This document shows positions 22,651-34,335 of a DNA stretch of 64,000 nucleotides, piece by piece. The DNA lies in contig VCAZ01000293.1 of assembly GCA_005784505.1 (NCBI GenBank), forward strand, positions 477,101 to 541,100. The letters run 5' to 3'. Source of the DNA: Bagarius yarrelli. Lineage: Eukaryota; Chordata; Actinopteri; Siluriformes; Sisoridae. How positions within the stretch are numbered: the stretch's first letter is position 1; the number at the start of each line of letters is the position of its first letter. Position numbers and translations under genes: made by a program. Under the pieces are notes generated by a model, which saw only the letters and a program-made list of their open reading frames with translations, made no database searches and was not told the DNA's origin.

Positions 22651-23590
22651 TTAGCCCCCCCAAAAATTTGTCCAAAGCAGGTGAATGAGACTCTTGCAAA
22701 AATAAACAGTTGGCCCTTTGTCCTTTACAAACTGAAAAAGGCTTTTCTTTTAGTAATGTCCTTAAGTCCCATTACATTCAATGAACCAAATGAAATCTTA
22801 ACATTTAAAATCAACAATAGAACCTGTTTAGAACTAAAATTATGTGAAATGTGAAAAATCTCTTAAGTGGTGTCTTCAAACACTGGTCTACCGTCCTTTT
22901 AAATGTTTACCACTATTACGCAATCCTATTAGTATCACTTGCCAGCTTCAATTCGATGTCCATTGATGTATCCATGAGCCTGCCAAAAAAAGGTTCTTTT
23001 TCCTGCTTTTGTTGTCATTTCACTTTACGAGGTAACACTTCTGCAAAGCGGATGCTTTTTTCTTTGCTAACTGCAGAATCTTTGCTTTTTTTTCCAGATT
23101 TCTTGTTTCCACTTTCTTTGAGAGAACGATATGACATGTCTGTTTTGGTTGTCCAGTTTTTTTGTCACAATGTTAACAATTTTAAATATTTATTAAACTT
23201 TACCTGAAAATGTATATAACATGTAACAATACCTGAAAATGTATATGAATATTTTTTTATTGTAATGAGCATTATGTCTTTTTTAATGACAGTTGCTATG
23301 CATGTGGGATTTTACCCAAGATAAATGTTTTGAAGGGGAAACTAAACCACTGTAACTAGTTAACATTAGCATGAATATGCCACAGTCCACCGATGCAGAC
23401 TGTACATGAACACCCTGGAAAATAAACCATAGAATGAAATTAAATTTATGTTAATTTGTTATACATTTTATTTGTTGTAACACAAAGTTATACCTTATTT
23501 TTGAGAAGCTTTCATGATTCAGAAATCGTTTTTATTGCAATCGAGCTATACAGAAAAAAAAGAGATTATTAATTGTACACACACAAATAC

Positions 23591-23882
23591 AGTGCCTTGA
23601 AAAAGTATTCATACCCCGTTGAACTTTTTCACATTGTACAACCACAAACTTTTATGTATTTTGTTGAGATTTTACGTGATAGACCAACACAAGGTAGCAC
23701 ATAATTGTGAAATGAAATGAAAATTTTAAGCAAATTACAATCTGTGTGTACAATTATTAAAATGTGGCGTGCATTTGTATTTAGCTCCCTGTACTCTGAT
23801 ACCTCTGAATAAAATCCAGTGCAATAAATTACCTTTAGAAGTCACCTAGATAGTCCACCTGTGTAATTTATTCTCAGTTTTG
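23591..23882 (+). mobile_element. End of a Tc1-type transposon
   Basis: It begins 'cagtgccttgaaaaagtatt' and continues 'cataccccgttgaacttttt', the terminal repeat of a fish Tc1 family, followed by sub-terminal sequence to about 23882. It stops where the L2 3' UTR begins. The other end was not found in the window. Confidence 0.75.
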
Positions 23883-23885
23883 TGA

Positions 23886-24625
23886 ATTAAATTCTATTTA
23901 ATTTGTACAGTGCTTTTTACAATGCAGCTGTACACGATTAAAGAAATTATAAAATGGAAATTACACAGAAATCAGTTTGTCCCTTATGAGCAAGCTGAGG
24001 GCGATGTTGGCAAGGAAAAATTCCCTGAGACAGAATACGAAGAAACCTTGAGAGGAACCAGACTCAACAGAGAACCCATCCTCATTTGGGTAAAAACAGG
24101 TAGCAGAAATTATGCAGTCACACAGTGTGTGTAAGCAACTGAAGTTATGACGTTGGGAAGTGGTGGTTCATTGTCAAGGTGTTGAACTACTAACCCAAAG
24201 ATTGTTGGTTCGATTCCCAGCGCCACCAAGCCACCACTGCTGGGCCCCTGAGCAAGGCTCTTAACCCTCAATTGCTCAATTGTATAAAAAAAAGAGATAA
24301 AATGCAAGTCGCTCTGGATAAGGGCATCTGCCAAATGCTGTAAATGTAAACGTAAGTTATAATTCCTCTAAAAACAGCTGTGGCATCTTCATGGCAGAGT
24401 GGAAGCGCCTCAGTCACCCTGGTGATGTGACGATCGGTCCTTATGGTCTTTAAATAATAATTGGAACAAAGACTGACTTTGCTTATTTTTTTGTGGCTAC
24501 ACTTGTTAGGTTACTGTAAAGAGCTTCAAATGCATTAAAATTGTGTCCATGTTTTTGTACGATGTTCAGATTATGATTATCATTATATATAACTGCGACG
24601 CCTCCTCCTCTACCAGTTAGACGAG
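23886..24625 (-). mobile_element. Internally deleted L2 LINE
   Basis: The low-coordinate side is the L2 3' UTR in minus orientation ('aatttgtacagtgcttttta' onward). After the SINE at 24149-24353 the UTR resumes and continues to about 24470. It is followed directly by minus-strand endonuclease sequence (24625-24490: 'GRGGGVAVIYNDNHNLNIVQ', then 'KHGHNFNAFEALYSNLT'). The reverse transcriptase between them is absent, so the copy has lost most of ORF2. Confidence 0.75.
24149..24353 (+). mobile_element. tRNA-derived SINE, type A
   Basis: The copy is bounded by the 7-bp duplication aagttat (24142-24148 and 24354-24360). It has an A-box region 'gtggttcattgtcaaggt', a perfect B box ggttcgattcc, the 'gggcccctgagcaaggctct' spacer and the tail 'gctctggataagggcatctg' ending 'gctgtaaatgtaa'. 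It lies inside the L2 3' UTR. Confidence 0.9.
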
Positions 24626-24639
24626 ACTAATGTACATTT

Positions 24640-24925
24640 ACAGCATTTAGCAGAACAAGCCGAGCAGTACTTGTGGATCTGAGAGAGCGTGGTGCTATGC
24701 GAGAAGTAATAAGTGCTTGTGGGTAGGAGGGTGCAGCTCCATTTCTGGCTGATTTAATGCGTGCAGCGTGATGTGTAACAACTTTGGTAGGTTAAAAACA
24801 ACACGTGCAGCTGCATTCTGAATCATCTGCAGAGGACGAATTGTACTCAACTCCTGCCCGCCTTGCCAGAGACTGAATTTGTCATGCCTGCCACGACAGA
24901 GACTTAATTTTGTTGTTCCCCTCAC
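24640..24925 (-). pseudogene. LINE reverse transcriptase C-terminal fragment
   Basis: The minus-strand frame 24925-24695 contains 'PLQMIQNAAARVVFNLPK', the hallmark C-terminal stretch of L2/CR1/Rex-type LINE proteins, then 'ITLHALNQPEMELHPPT'. The surrounding parts are missing. It differs from the L2 copies elsewhere in the window, so it is a separate family. Confidence 0.65.
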
Positions 24926-24934
24926 GCCAGAGAT

Positions 24935-25790
24935 GTTATGCCTTTCAGGTCATCTGCATTGTTGTGTCTGGTGTCTCTCATCTTCCTCTTGACAATACCA
25001 CATAGATTCTCTATGGGTTTTAGTTTAGGTGAATTTGCTGGTCAATTAAGTACAGTAACACCATGGTCATTGAACCAGCTTTTGGTACCTATGGCAGTGT
25101 GGACAGGTGCCATGTCCTGCTGGAAAATAAAATCAGCATCTTCATAAAGTATGCCAGCAGAAGGAAGCATGAAGTGCTTTAAAATTTCCTGGTATATGGC
25201 TGCGTTGACTGTGGATTTCAAAAAACACAGTGGACCAACACCAGCAGATATGGCAGCCCAAATCATCACTTACTGTGGAAACTTCACACTGGACTTCAAG
25301 CAACATGGATTCTGTGCCTCTCCACTCTTTCTTCAGACTCTGGGACCTTGATTTCCAAATGAAATTCGAATTTTACTTTTACCTAAAAGAAGACTTTGGA
25401 CTATTAGGTAACAGTGCAATTTTTTTCCTCTACAGCCCAGATAAGACGCTTCTGATATTGACTCTGGTTCAGGAGTGGCTTGACACGAGGAATGCAACAT
25501 TTTTAGCCCGTTTCAAGGATTTGTTTGTGCGTAGTAGATCTTGATGTGCTGCCTTCAGCCTTGTGAAGTCCCACAAATTCTTAAATGGATTTTGCCTGAC
25601 AATCCTCCACAGTTATCATTTTTGCTGGTGCACCTTTTCTTACCACACTTTTTCCTTCCACTCAACTTTCTATGAATATGCTTAAATACAGGACTCTGTA
25701 AACAACCAGTTTTTTTAGCAATGAAATTTTGTGGCTTACCCTCTTTGCGGAGGGTATCAATGACTGTCTTCTGGACATTTGTCAAGTCAG
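24935..25790 (-). pseudogene. Tc1 transposase pseudogene
   Basis: The minus-strand frame 25785-25555 holds the N-terminal helix-turn-helix ('VIDTLRKEGKPQNFIAKKTG'). The frame 25269-25042 holds 'MMIWAAISAGVGPL', 'FIFQQDMAPVHTA' (second catalytic Asp) and 'WFNDHGVTVLN', and the next frame has 'PKLKPIENLCGIVKRKM' (third acid). Stops and frameshifts separate the parts. Confidence 0.85.
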
Positions 25791-26159
25791 AAGTCTTGGT
25801 CTCTCAGACCAAGACTGAGAGACCTATTAAAGGCTCAGGAAACATTTGCAGGTGTTTTAAGTTAATTAGCTGATTAGGGTGTGACTCTAGCCACAGAGGT
25901 CACAAGCCAGTGACTTCAGTGCCAGTCCCAAGCCTGAATAAATAGAAAGGGTTGTGTCAGGAAGGGCATCCGACATAGAACTTTGCCAAATCTAAATATG
26001 CAAATCATCTGTTAGAATTTAATAGTGGATTGGCCGAGGCCCGGGTTAACAACGACAGCCACCGGCACGGTTGACCTACATCGTGCCGACGAAAATTGGG
26101 CTACTGTTGGTCAAAGGTGGAGAGGGGAAGGATGCGTGAATAGACCGAAAGAGAGGAAA

Positions 26160-26640
26160 GGCAAAAATATAGGACTGAGAATAGGGATGCTCAATGTTGG
26201 GAAATGGCAGGGAAAGGTAGAGAGCTGGTTGATATAATAGAGAGAAAGAAGGTAGATATATTGTGGATAGAGGAGACCAGGTGGAAGGGTAGCAAGGCTT
26301 GTAGTATTGGCTTGGGACTCAAGTCGTATTATCATGGTGTGGCTAGGAAGAGAAATGGGGTAGGAGTGATTCTAAAAGAGGAGTTTGTGAAGAATGTTTT
26401 AGAGGTGAAAGGAGTATCAGACAGGGTGATGAGTCTGAAGTTTGATGGGTTCTTGAAATTGAAGGGTTGATGGTGAATGTTGTAAATGGTTATGTCCCAC
26501 AAGTAGGTTGTGAGTAAAAAGAAAAAAGAGGTTATGGCTTGAGTTAGATGAGGTAATGGTGAGTATTCCCAAAGGAAAGAGAGTAGTGATAGGCGCAGAC
26601 TTTAATGGGCATGTTGGTGAGGGAAACAGAGGTAATGAAG
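26160..26640 (+). pseudogene. RTE-type endonuclease domain
   Basis: The frames give 'LRIGMLNVGKWQGK', 'VDILWIEETRWKGSKACSIG' (catalytic Glu region), 'YHGVARKRNGVGVILKEEF' and, after a shift, 'RVVIGADFNGHVGEGNRGNE' (Asp-Phe-Asn motif). Frameshifts occur near 26200, 26465 and 26520. Confidence 0.8.
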
Positions 26641-27076
26641 TGTTGGGCAGATGATAGTAGACTTTGCTAAAAGGATGGAGATGGCTGTGGTAAAATCTTT
26701 TTTCCAGAAGAGAGAGGAGCATATAGTGACCTATGAAAGAGGAGTAAGAGCACACAGGTATATTACGTCTTATGTAGATGAAGCGATCTGAAAGAGATTA
26801 GTGACTGTAAAGTTGTGGTGGGAGAAAGTTTAGCCAGACAACATAGAATGGTGGTGTGAAGAATGGAGATGTTGGTCTGGAAGAAGAGATAGAAGGGGTA
26901 GGAAGAACACTGTGAAGATATTAGGAGTTGAAACAGGCTCTCGGCAATCAGCTAGTGTTTTTAGGTGAATGGTAAACTACAGCAGAAATGATCAGGGAGA
27001 CAGATGACTTGGTGGTTGAAATAAGGAAGTTTAGGATAGTATACAGAGGAAGAGGTAAGCCAAGAAGAAGTGGGAC

Positions 27077-27900
27077 ATGGAAAAGGCTGAGGAAAGTAGA
27101 CAGGAATACAAGGATTTGTGGCCCAAAGTAAAGAGGGAAGTGGCTAAGGCCAAACAGAAGGCATATGATGAGTTGTACACTAGGTTAGACACCAGAGAAC
27201 GAGAGAAGGACTTGTACAGGTTAGCAAGGCAGAGGGATCGAGATGGGAAAGAGGTGCAGCAGGTTACGGTTATTAAGGATCGAGATGAAAAGGTAAGGAT
27301 AGTGTACAGAGGAAGGAGTACTTAGAACTGTTGATGAATAAGGAAAATGAGAGGGTGAAAAGGGTAAAAGAGGTAAACAATGTGGAGCAGAAAGTTTAAA
27401 AGATTAGTACAAATAGCTTTATGCACAGAAAGAGCACTACAGATGCAGTCTTGGTCGTAGGGAGCTGCATTGTGTTTTTGTAGACCTGGAGAAAGCATAT
27501 GACAGGGTACCAAGAGAAGAGCTGTGTTGTATGAGAAAGTCAGGAATAGCAGAGAAGTATGTCAGGGTGGTGGAGGCTATGTATGAGGGAAGCGGGACAG
27601 TAAAGAGGTGTGCAGTAGGTCACTACAGGACACTGTGATCTGTAGTGAGAGCAGGCAGCAGGAGGAGGAAAACCTGGAGAGCTGAGGTTAGACAAGATTA
27701 GGAATGAGTTCATCAGGGGGACAGCTCATGTTAGATGTTTTGGGAAAAAAAGTCAACCAGGTTAAGGTGGTTTGGACATGTACAAAGAAAGGATAGCAAA
27801 TATTTTGGTAGGAGGATGTTAGAAATGCAGCTACCAGGCAAGTTAGTGGGTGTAAGTGAAGAGGATGTAGAAAATAGGGTTCAGGTGGAGACAGATGATT
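27077..27900 (+). pseudogene. RTE-type LINE linker and C-terminal fragments
   Basis: The frame 27077-27325 has 'AKQKAYDELYTRLDTRERE' and 'LYRLARQRDRDGKEVQQVTV'. Near 27470-27540 another frame gives 'CVFVDLEKAYDRVPREELC' (reverse transcriptase A motif), and near 27750-27830 'STRLRWFGHVQRKDSKYFGR', the conserved C-terminal stretch. The catalytic core between them is deleted. Confidence 0.75.
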
Positions 27901-27915
27901 CGCTGTGGCGGGAAG

Positions 27916-28100
27916 GGGTGGGAAGTGGTGGCTCATGGTTAAGGTGTTGGATTACCAACCCGAAGGTTGTGGGTTTGATTCCCAGGTCGACCAAGCCACT
28001 GTTGGGCCCCTGAGCAAGGCCCTTAACCCCCAATTGCTCAGTTGTATAACAAAAAATATTGTAAGTCACTCTTTATAAGGGCGTCTGCCAAATGTAAATG
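27916..28100 (+). mobile_element. tRNA-derived SINE, type A
   Basis: It begins 'gggaagtggtggctcatggt', has 'gttaaggtgttggattacca', a near-perfect B box 'ggtttgattcccag', the 'gggcccctgagcaaggccct' spacer and the 'ataagggcgtctgccaaatg' tail. It interrupts the last part of the RTE-type LINE. The duplication is not clear enough to fix the ends exactly. Confidence 0.85.
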
Positions 28101-28142
28101 TGAAAGGGAACAGCCGAAAGGAGAAGAAAAAGAAGCTGATTA

Positions 28143-28670
28143 CAGTGTGACACCATATATTTTTAATACTGAACTTTTTTATAATATTTAAATTTTCGGA
28201 GACACTGAATTTTGCGGTTTCTATTATCTGTAAGCCATAATCATCAAAATTTTAGGGAATAAAGGCTTGAAATATTTCACTCTATGTGTCATGAATCTAT
28301 TTAACACATGGGTTTTACTTTCTGAAATGAGTGACAAAAAATATTCACCTTTTTGTGATATTCAAATTTTGCAGTTGAAACTGCAAAATGCAGACATTCG
28401 GAATATGGAGAAGTTAAGCTATTGCAAACAATGTTTTCATTTCATCAGGTGGTTTGTAATGAAACATTGCAAATCTATTACTACCTACAAAATAAAGATT
28501 TGTATAAAAAGTTTTAAGACTTAACCTTGAGATTTACAATTACTTGAGAAATCAAATCAACTTTACATTTTGGAAGTGCCTCTGTACTGCCTGTAGGGCA
28601 CACATGCACAAAAAGACATGTATGGTTATAATAATGTGACAACAGTTGTTTATGGCTAATTGAAACTGTC
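28143..28670. other. Tc1 sub-terminal sequence and AT-rich DNA
   Basis: The first 240 bases belong to the split Tc1 element. The remainder to 28670 shows no recognised feature. The open frames here are AT-rich and unconvincing. Confidence 0.4.
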
Positions 28671-28680
28671 TTTCTATACT

Positions 28681-29283
28681 TTAATGGCATTTGGCAATAT
28701 AAAAGGCACAAAAACACAAACATCTACCTTTAATTCTGAATGACAATTTCCCATGTAGGCTAATGTGGACAGATTGCTTTGTTTGCATCCTCAAAGTTTT
28801 GGTGAATTTCTCATTAATCCCTTTGTTATGAGGATGAAAGTACAGTCGGAGAGAGAATATAAAATGTTCATCTTTCATTTGACACAGCGAGTACTTTCTG
28901 GAAGACAACTCCCTGTTTAGCTGTTCTGCTATGTTGAAGTTAAAAAGAGCAGCTAAATGTAGTGACAATTTCAAATTCCTTAAAAGCTTCTCTTGTCTTC
29001 TTTGATTTTTCTGACGAAACCGATCATACAATGAAAATGTGGCTCAATCTTTTTGTATGGTGTTGTAAGCTACTTTTCGGATAAATCGCACCAATGCTTC
29101 CATAAAATTATAGATGTTGACAAAGCAATGCTGAAATATTTCCCAGTTTCCGTCATCCAGTGCATCTTGAAAAGCGGTCACCAATTGGTCCGTCCAGTTC
29201 GCAACCTCCCTCTTAACCGGAAGTTCCTGTTTCATCCATTGTTTGTATTTCAGCATGAGGAAAATGGTGTTCCAATTTCCCAA
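28681..29283 (-). pseudogene. LINE ORF2 linker fragment
   Basis: The minus frame 29283-29044 contains 'NWTDQLVTAFQDALDDGNWE' and 'NIYNFMEALVRFIRKVA', similar in pattern to the segment between endonuclease and reverse transcriptase in Rex/L2-type fish LINEs (a Trp-rich start followed by FIRK). The frame 29031-28681 gives no further domain. Assignment rests on this pattern only. Confidence 0.45.
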
Positions 29284-29289
29284 AGGGGG

Positions 29290-30245
29290 GACAAGATTGT
29301 GCCTTGTAGCTGTCCTTTATCACTGTGTAACAGTGGTCGAGTATCCAGTCGGGCCTGGTGGGGCATGTGCCGTGCTGATATTGCTAATATGAGTTGGGTG
29401 CCCCATGTCTATATGGGGTGGAATATAAACGGCGATTACTATAGTGATAGGTTAAAAATGCTTAAACATTTCAGGTTGGGTGTACACGTTAGCGCAGCAG
29501 CCAGCATTAACCATCAAACATACACCTCCAACCCTTGTCTTTCCTGAATCTGCTGTCCTGTCCATGCGGTCAACCGAAAAAAAGTCATGATGGCAGCCGG
29601 TCTCAGCTGTGCCATCTTGAATCTGTGAGCTCCCTGTCTAAGGCCTTCCAAATAGGAACCATGCTGGCAGCTTTTGACGCTGTTAAAAAGTAATGCATCG
29701 GACGGTTGTCTTCTTCTAAGACCTGCTTGCCAGCCTGGAAAAAGTAACTGCGGGCCTTAGCCTTGTAGTGAGCCCATAGGGCTTCACTAGCATCCCTGAG
29801 CTGCGCTTGATCCTTATCTTGCTAGGCTTCTTGCACTCCCTAACCTTATCTCTCCTCCTTCTCGCTATCTCCTGTCCCCACTAGCAACCCAAGATGGCTA
29901 CCCTCTTTTTAACGTCCTCCCATGACTCTATCTGTGTTTCGCACAGAATGCTCAATCGTCACCACCCAAAATAGAGGTGTTTTTAGGAAAGAAGTATCCT
30001 GCAGGACTACTCTGTTCATCCTCCATAATCCCCTTCCTCTCTGTCCCACCTCCAACTCAATGCTGCAAAGGGCCTCATAAGGCACGACTGCACCTCCACC
30101 CTGTCCACCACAAACAGTTGATCAGGCTGAGAGGTGTAACCCATGAAGTTCCTCCAGGTATGGCCTGAGGCCTGTAGCCCGACTGCGCTGTACACGTCAA
30201 CCAGGCCTGCTCCTGCTATCACCTAGGCTGGCCTGCCCCCCTCTC
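29290..30245 (-). pseudogene. Tx1-like LINE fragment (endonuclease end and linker)
   Basis: The minus frame 30222-30016 gives 'AGAGLVDVYSAVGLQASGHT' and 'QPDQLFVVDRVEVQSCLMRP', the C-terminal half of a Tx1-like endonuclease. Further along, 29940-29660 in broken frames reads like the following linker ('ALWAHYKAKARSYFFQAGKQ' and 'VLEEDNRPMHYF'). The order is correct for a minus-strand LINE, but the reverse transcriptase does not follow below 29540. Confidence 0.6.
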
Positions 30246-30327
30246 CTTTCTAATCTGACAGCGAGCGAGCATGAGAGCACATCAAGCGAGTGACAAACTA
30301 AAGAAAAGCAACTTACGGTACGTAAAA

Positions 30328-31175
30328 TGGCAAACTTTCAGCTTGTTCAGTGTGTAGAGTGCAGGATGTTTAGAGAGTCTTCTTCCGCCTCTAGCAATTT
30401 GTTAGTTAGCACTTTCGGAGAAGATCCTAGCTTTAGAGGAACGCATCCAGACTTTAGAGAGGGTTAGCAAGAAAGCGATTAGCTCTCCCATAGCGGCGAG
30501 TCTGGATGCTACAGGCGTAGCTAGCCAGCCCCCGACTTTGGCATTAGAGCCCTCACAGCGGGGCGAATGGGTGACGACTCAGCAGCATACTCGCGCAGCC
30601 AAAGCTACGGCTAAGGCTAAAGCTAAGGCTAACCCACCAGAGCACGCCACTACGCTTCACGTGCCCAATAGATTTGCCCTCCTCAGTGAAGCACCCACCG
30701 AGAAACCTGAAGGTACTCTGGTTGTTGGAGATTCCATAGTGAGGCACGTGAAATTAGCTAGGCCTCTAGGGGCGCCAGTGGCAGTAGTTAGATGTATTCC
30801 AGGAGCCAGAGCACCAGCATAGGTTTTCAGAGATAGTGGTTCATGCTGGTGCTAACGATATATGCCTTCGACAGTCGGAAAATAGTAAGGCTCTCTTCAT
30901 AGAAGTGTTTAAACTAGCGAAGGCGATGTCCGATGTCGTAGTATGGTCTGGCCCCATACCAATGCGACGTGGTGACATAGCTTACAGCATGGTTATGGTC
31001 ACTGAACCGCTGGATGTCCAAGTGGTGCTCCAAAAACAGTGTGGGCTACATTGACAATTGGAAAACTTTTGAGGGCAAAGCTGGCTTGCTAGGATGGGAG
31101 GGTGTCCATCCCACTCGGGAAGGAGCCGCTTTCCTTTCTTGCAACATAGCTCATAGTCTTAGAATAGGAATAGTT
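30328..31175 (+). pseudogene. L2 ORF1 pseudogene (esterase-like)
   Basis: The frame opens at ATG 30328 ('MANFQLVQCVECRMFRESSS'), shifts near 30420 and continues in the frame at 30538-30822 with 'TLVVGDSIVRHVKLARPLGA', then in another frame 'VHAGANDICLRQSE' near 30838. The GDS and GANDI motifs are those of the SGNH-esterase domain in ORF1 of CR1/L2-type LINEs. At least two frameshifts make it non-coding now. Confidence 0.8.
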
Positions 31176-31390
31176 AATCGTTGACTACCCAGAGCCGAGG
31201 CCAAGCAGCAGACCAACAGGCTAATCCGACCGTCTGCTAGCTGCACAGAGTCGTCACTCAGGGTTTATATTATTGAGACTGTGTCTGTTCCCCGAGCTAA
31301 ACAATACAAATACAGAAAACCGCAAAAGTTCACTTCAGTAATTTAATTTATATAGATATTTGTAATTCAGAGAATACTGAACACACAGCC

Positions 31391-34335
31391 TGCACCTCTG
31401 ATCTGAGGCTAGGATTGTTAAACATTAGATCTCTTACTTCTAAAGCACTTATGGTTATTGAAATGATCTCAGATCTGGATTTTGACATTTTGTGTTTAAC
31501 AGAAACATGGACTAAACCGAATAAGTATGTAACATTAAATGAAGCTAGTCCTCCAGCATTCAGCTACATACATCAGCCTCGCCCAAATGGTAGAGGAGGA
31601 GGCGCAGTTATTTATAATAATAATCTAACTATCGTACAGAAACATGGACAACCTTACATCTGCAGAGACAAATAATAAGCAGAGTCAATCGATTTCTTTA
31701 GTTCTTATTTACAGACCCCCAGGACCGAATTTCTTAATGAATTTGCAGATTTCCTGTCTAACCTGGTTGTCTCTGTTGATAAAGCGTTAATTGCTAGAGA
31801 CTTTAATTTTCATTTTGAAAACTCAGACGACCCACTGAGAACAGCATTTATGTCCATACTGGTGAAGTAATAAGGAATAAATATAAGTAATATAGTAAAA
31901 ATTCCTCAGTGCGAAATTATTTCTGATCACCATCTTATATCATTTAAAATGCGTCATACTAATAATGCACATGTAGCGCCGTGCTACCGCTTTAAACGTA
32001 CACTTACATCAACTTCTGCTCAGAGCTTTATTAGTTATCTTCCAGAATTGTCTTCTGTCATTGGATCTCCGTCTGATCCAACAGAACTCGATCAGGCGAC
32101 TGAATACATAGATGCTGCATTTCGCTATACATTAGATAACGTGGATCCAGTTAAAAGAAAAATAATTAAAGATAAGAAACTCGCTCCATGGTATAATGAA
32201 CACACGCGCTCTTTAAAACAGAGCGCCCGTAAACTAGAACGTATATGGCGCCAAACTAGATTGTTGGTTTTCCAGGCAGCATGGAAAGAGGGAATCCTAG
32301 CTTATAATAAAGCTCTTAGTGTAACTAGATCAATGTATCTTTTTAACCTTATTGAAAATAATAAAAATAATCCTAGATTTCTATTTGACACCGTCGCAAA
32401 ATTAACTAGGAATAAGACGACCTCAAAAAACCTGCACCATAACTGCGTGCAGCAGTGAGGATTTCATGAACTTTTTTGATAATAAAATTGCAAACATTAG
32501 GCAGAAAATTCACGCTTTAAAACCAGACCTTTTGAATTATTCTGATGAACAACTAACCACATCAGATCAGAAAGTTTTACTCCTCTGGAAGAGAACAACC
32601 TAATCACACTCATCTCTTCCACAAAATCGTCAACTTGTGTATTAGATCCTATACCAACACACCTTCTTAAGCAGATAGTACCGGCAGTATCAGATCCCCT
32701 GTTGAAAATAGTTAACTCTTCACTCAGCAGTGGGTATGTTATAAAATCTTTTAAATTAACAGGTATTAAACCTTTAATTAAGAAACCTGACCTCGACCAA
32801 AATGAGCTGTCGAATTACAGGCCGATATCTAACTTTCCATTTATCTCCAAAATCCTAGAGAAGGTAGTAGCGTAGCAGTTATGTTCATATTTACAAAGAA
32901 ATAACATACACGAACTTTATCAATCAGTATTCAGGCCTCATCACAGCACAGAGTCAGCACTGGTCAAAGTAGCAAATGACCTCTTACTGGCATCTGATCA
33001 AGGCTGTGTCTCGTTGCTTATGTTACTTAACCTTAGTGCGGCTTTTGACACCATAGATCACGATATTGTTCTTCACAGATTAGAAAAATTAGTAGGAATT
33101 AAAGGAACGGCTCTTGCGTGACTCAGGTCCTATTTAACCGATCGTTACCAGTTTGTAGATTTAAATGGTGATTATTCTGCGTGCTCCCTTGTAAAGTATG
33201 GTGTTCCACAGGGCTCGGTTTTAGGCCCACTTCTTTTCTCACTTTACATGCTGCCTCTGGGAAACATAATTTGTAAGCATGATATCCACTGTTACGCTGA
33301 TGACACACAGCTATACGTCTCATCATGGCCTGTTGCCTGGGGAAGTGGTAGCGCAGTGGTTAAGTTGTTGGACTATTAACTTGAGGACCCCGGGTTCGAT
33401 TCCCAGCTCCACCATGCCACCACTGCTGGGCCCCTGAGCAAGGCCCTTAACCCCCAATTGCTCAGATGTATAACAAGGATATTGTATGTCGCTCTGGATA
33501 AGGGCGTCTGCCAAATGCTGTAAATGTAAATGTTGCGAAAGGCCAGTTTAATAAAATTGAGCAATGTGTGAAGGAAATAAGGGATTGGATGTTATGCAAT
33601 TTCCTCTTGCTTAACCCTGATAAGATTGAGGTTCTGGTTCTAGGACCGCACGTAGCTAATAGTAAGCTTCCTTATCATATCTTAACCTAGACAGTCTTTT
33701 TGTTTCACCATCTGGATCTGGGTGTGATAATAGACTCCAACCTTTCATTTGAAGCCAATGTCAATAATATTACCAGGATAGTGTTCTATCATCTCAGAAA
33801 TATTGCTAAAATAAGAAATATCTTGTCACTAAATGATGCAGAAAAATTAGTTCATGCGTTTATTACATCCAGGCTGGATTACTGTAACGCTTTACTGTCT
33901 GGATGTTCAACTAGGTGCATTAATAAACTTAGTCCAGAACGCAGCAGCGAGAGTCCTCACTAAAACTAAAAGACATGAGAACATCATTCCTGTCTTATCC
34001 ACACTGCATTGGCTCCCAGTGAAATACAGCATTGCTTTTAAAATACTACTTCTGACTTATAAAGCACTAAATGGTCTAGCGCCGCAATACCTAAGTGAAC
34101 TTTTAGCATTTTACGTTCCGCTACGCCTACTTCAATCAAAGGATGCAGGCTGCCTGTCAGTACCGCGCATTATAAAAACTACAGCAGGGGGCAGAGCCTT
34201 TTCTTACAGAGCCCCAAAGTTATGGAATAGCCTCCCTATGAATGTTCGAGAATCAGACACAGTCTCAGTGTTTAAGTCCAGGTTGAAATTATTTTATTAT
34301 TTAGTCAAGCATTTTGTATTGATTCACCTTAGATA
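31391..34335 (+). pseudogene. L2 ORF2 pseudogene (endonuclease and reverse transcriptase)
   Basis: The order is endonuclease (31415-31870, 'LGLLNIRSLTSKALMVIEMI', 'ILCLTETW', 'GRGGGAVIYNNNL'), linker (31949-32458, 'LAPWYNEHTRSLKQSARKLE'), reverse transcriptase (32700-33330, 'QGSVLGPLLFSLYMLPLG' and 'HCYADDTQLYV', so the YADD site survives locally) and, after the SINE, the C-terminal region (33540-34335, 'RLDYCNALLSG', 'VQNAAARVLTKTKRHENI'). Stops and frameshifts at about 31675, 31870, 32458 and 32870 kill it. The SINE interrupts the frame just after the YADD motif. Confidence 0.88.
33337..33530 (+). mobile_element. tRNA-derived SINE, type A, inside L2
   Basis: A 6-bp duplication, tgttgc, flanks it (33331-33336 and 33531-33536). 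It has 'aagtggtagcgcagtggtta', B box ggttcgattcc, the 'gggcccctgagcaaggccct' spacer and the tail 'ctctggataagggcgtctgc'. It is one of the best-preserved copies and is younger than the L2 it entered. Confidence 0.92.

Larger units (their letters stand above)
20150..23210 (-). mobile_element. L1-type LINE, decayed
   Basis: Domains follow each other correctly on the minus strand: a Lys-rich ORF1 piece (23130-22975), endonuclease (22650-22142), reverse transcriptase start (21645-21346), catalytic motif region (21082-20885) and the C-terminal region (20486-20277, 'LLNWKLVYKHKFTPHNRPVW'). Each is separated by stops or frameshifts. The domain order and the 'GSITLVPKAGKDKIILDNL' type of reverse transcriptase fit the L1/Tx1 group. 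A separate interspersed repeat interrupts it near 21830-22015. Confidence 0.75.
25877..28133 (+). mobile_element. RTE-type LINE with internal deletions
   Basis: A 9-bp duplication, agctgatta, flanks the element (25868-25876 and 28134-28142), so both ends are known. It starts 'gggtgtgactctagccac' and includes 'gttgtgtcaggaagggcatc', the known 5' region of this fish LINE. It ends 'cagccgaaaggagaagaaaa'. Pieces of one ORF follow in order: endonuclease (26160-26640), a linker (27077-27320) and reverse transcriptase and C-terminal bits (27470-27900). Several hundred codons are missing, including the polymerase active site. A SINE lies near the 3' end. Confidence 0.8.
24935..28380 (-). mobile_element. 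Tc1-type transposon split by a LINE
   Basis: The transposase pseudogene lies at 24935-25790. Its 5' flank continues to 25876 and resumes at 28134. The segment 28143-28380 ('atatttaaattttcggagac', then 'actgaatttt') is the reverse complement of the sub-terminal region at 40700-40860, which belongs to another copy of the same family. Removing 25877-28133 restores one element. The low-coordinate end is not clearly seen. Confidence 0.7.

Noticed and set aside
29053..29547. Plus-strand open frame of 164 aa
   Set aside because: Its first part is antisense to a LINE fragment at 29044-29283, and the rest has no domain.
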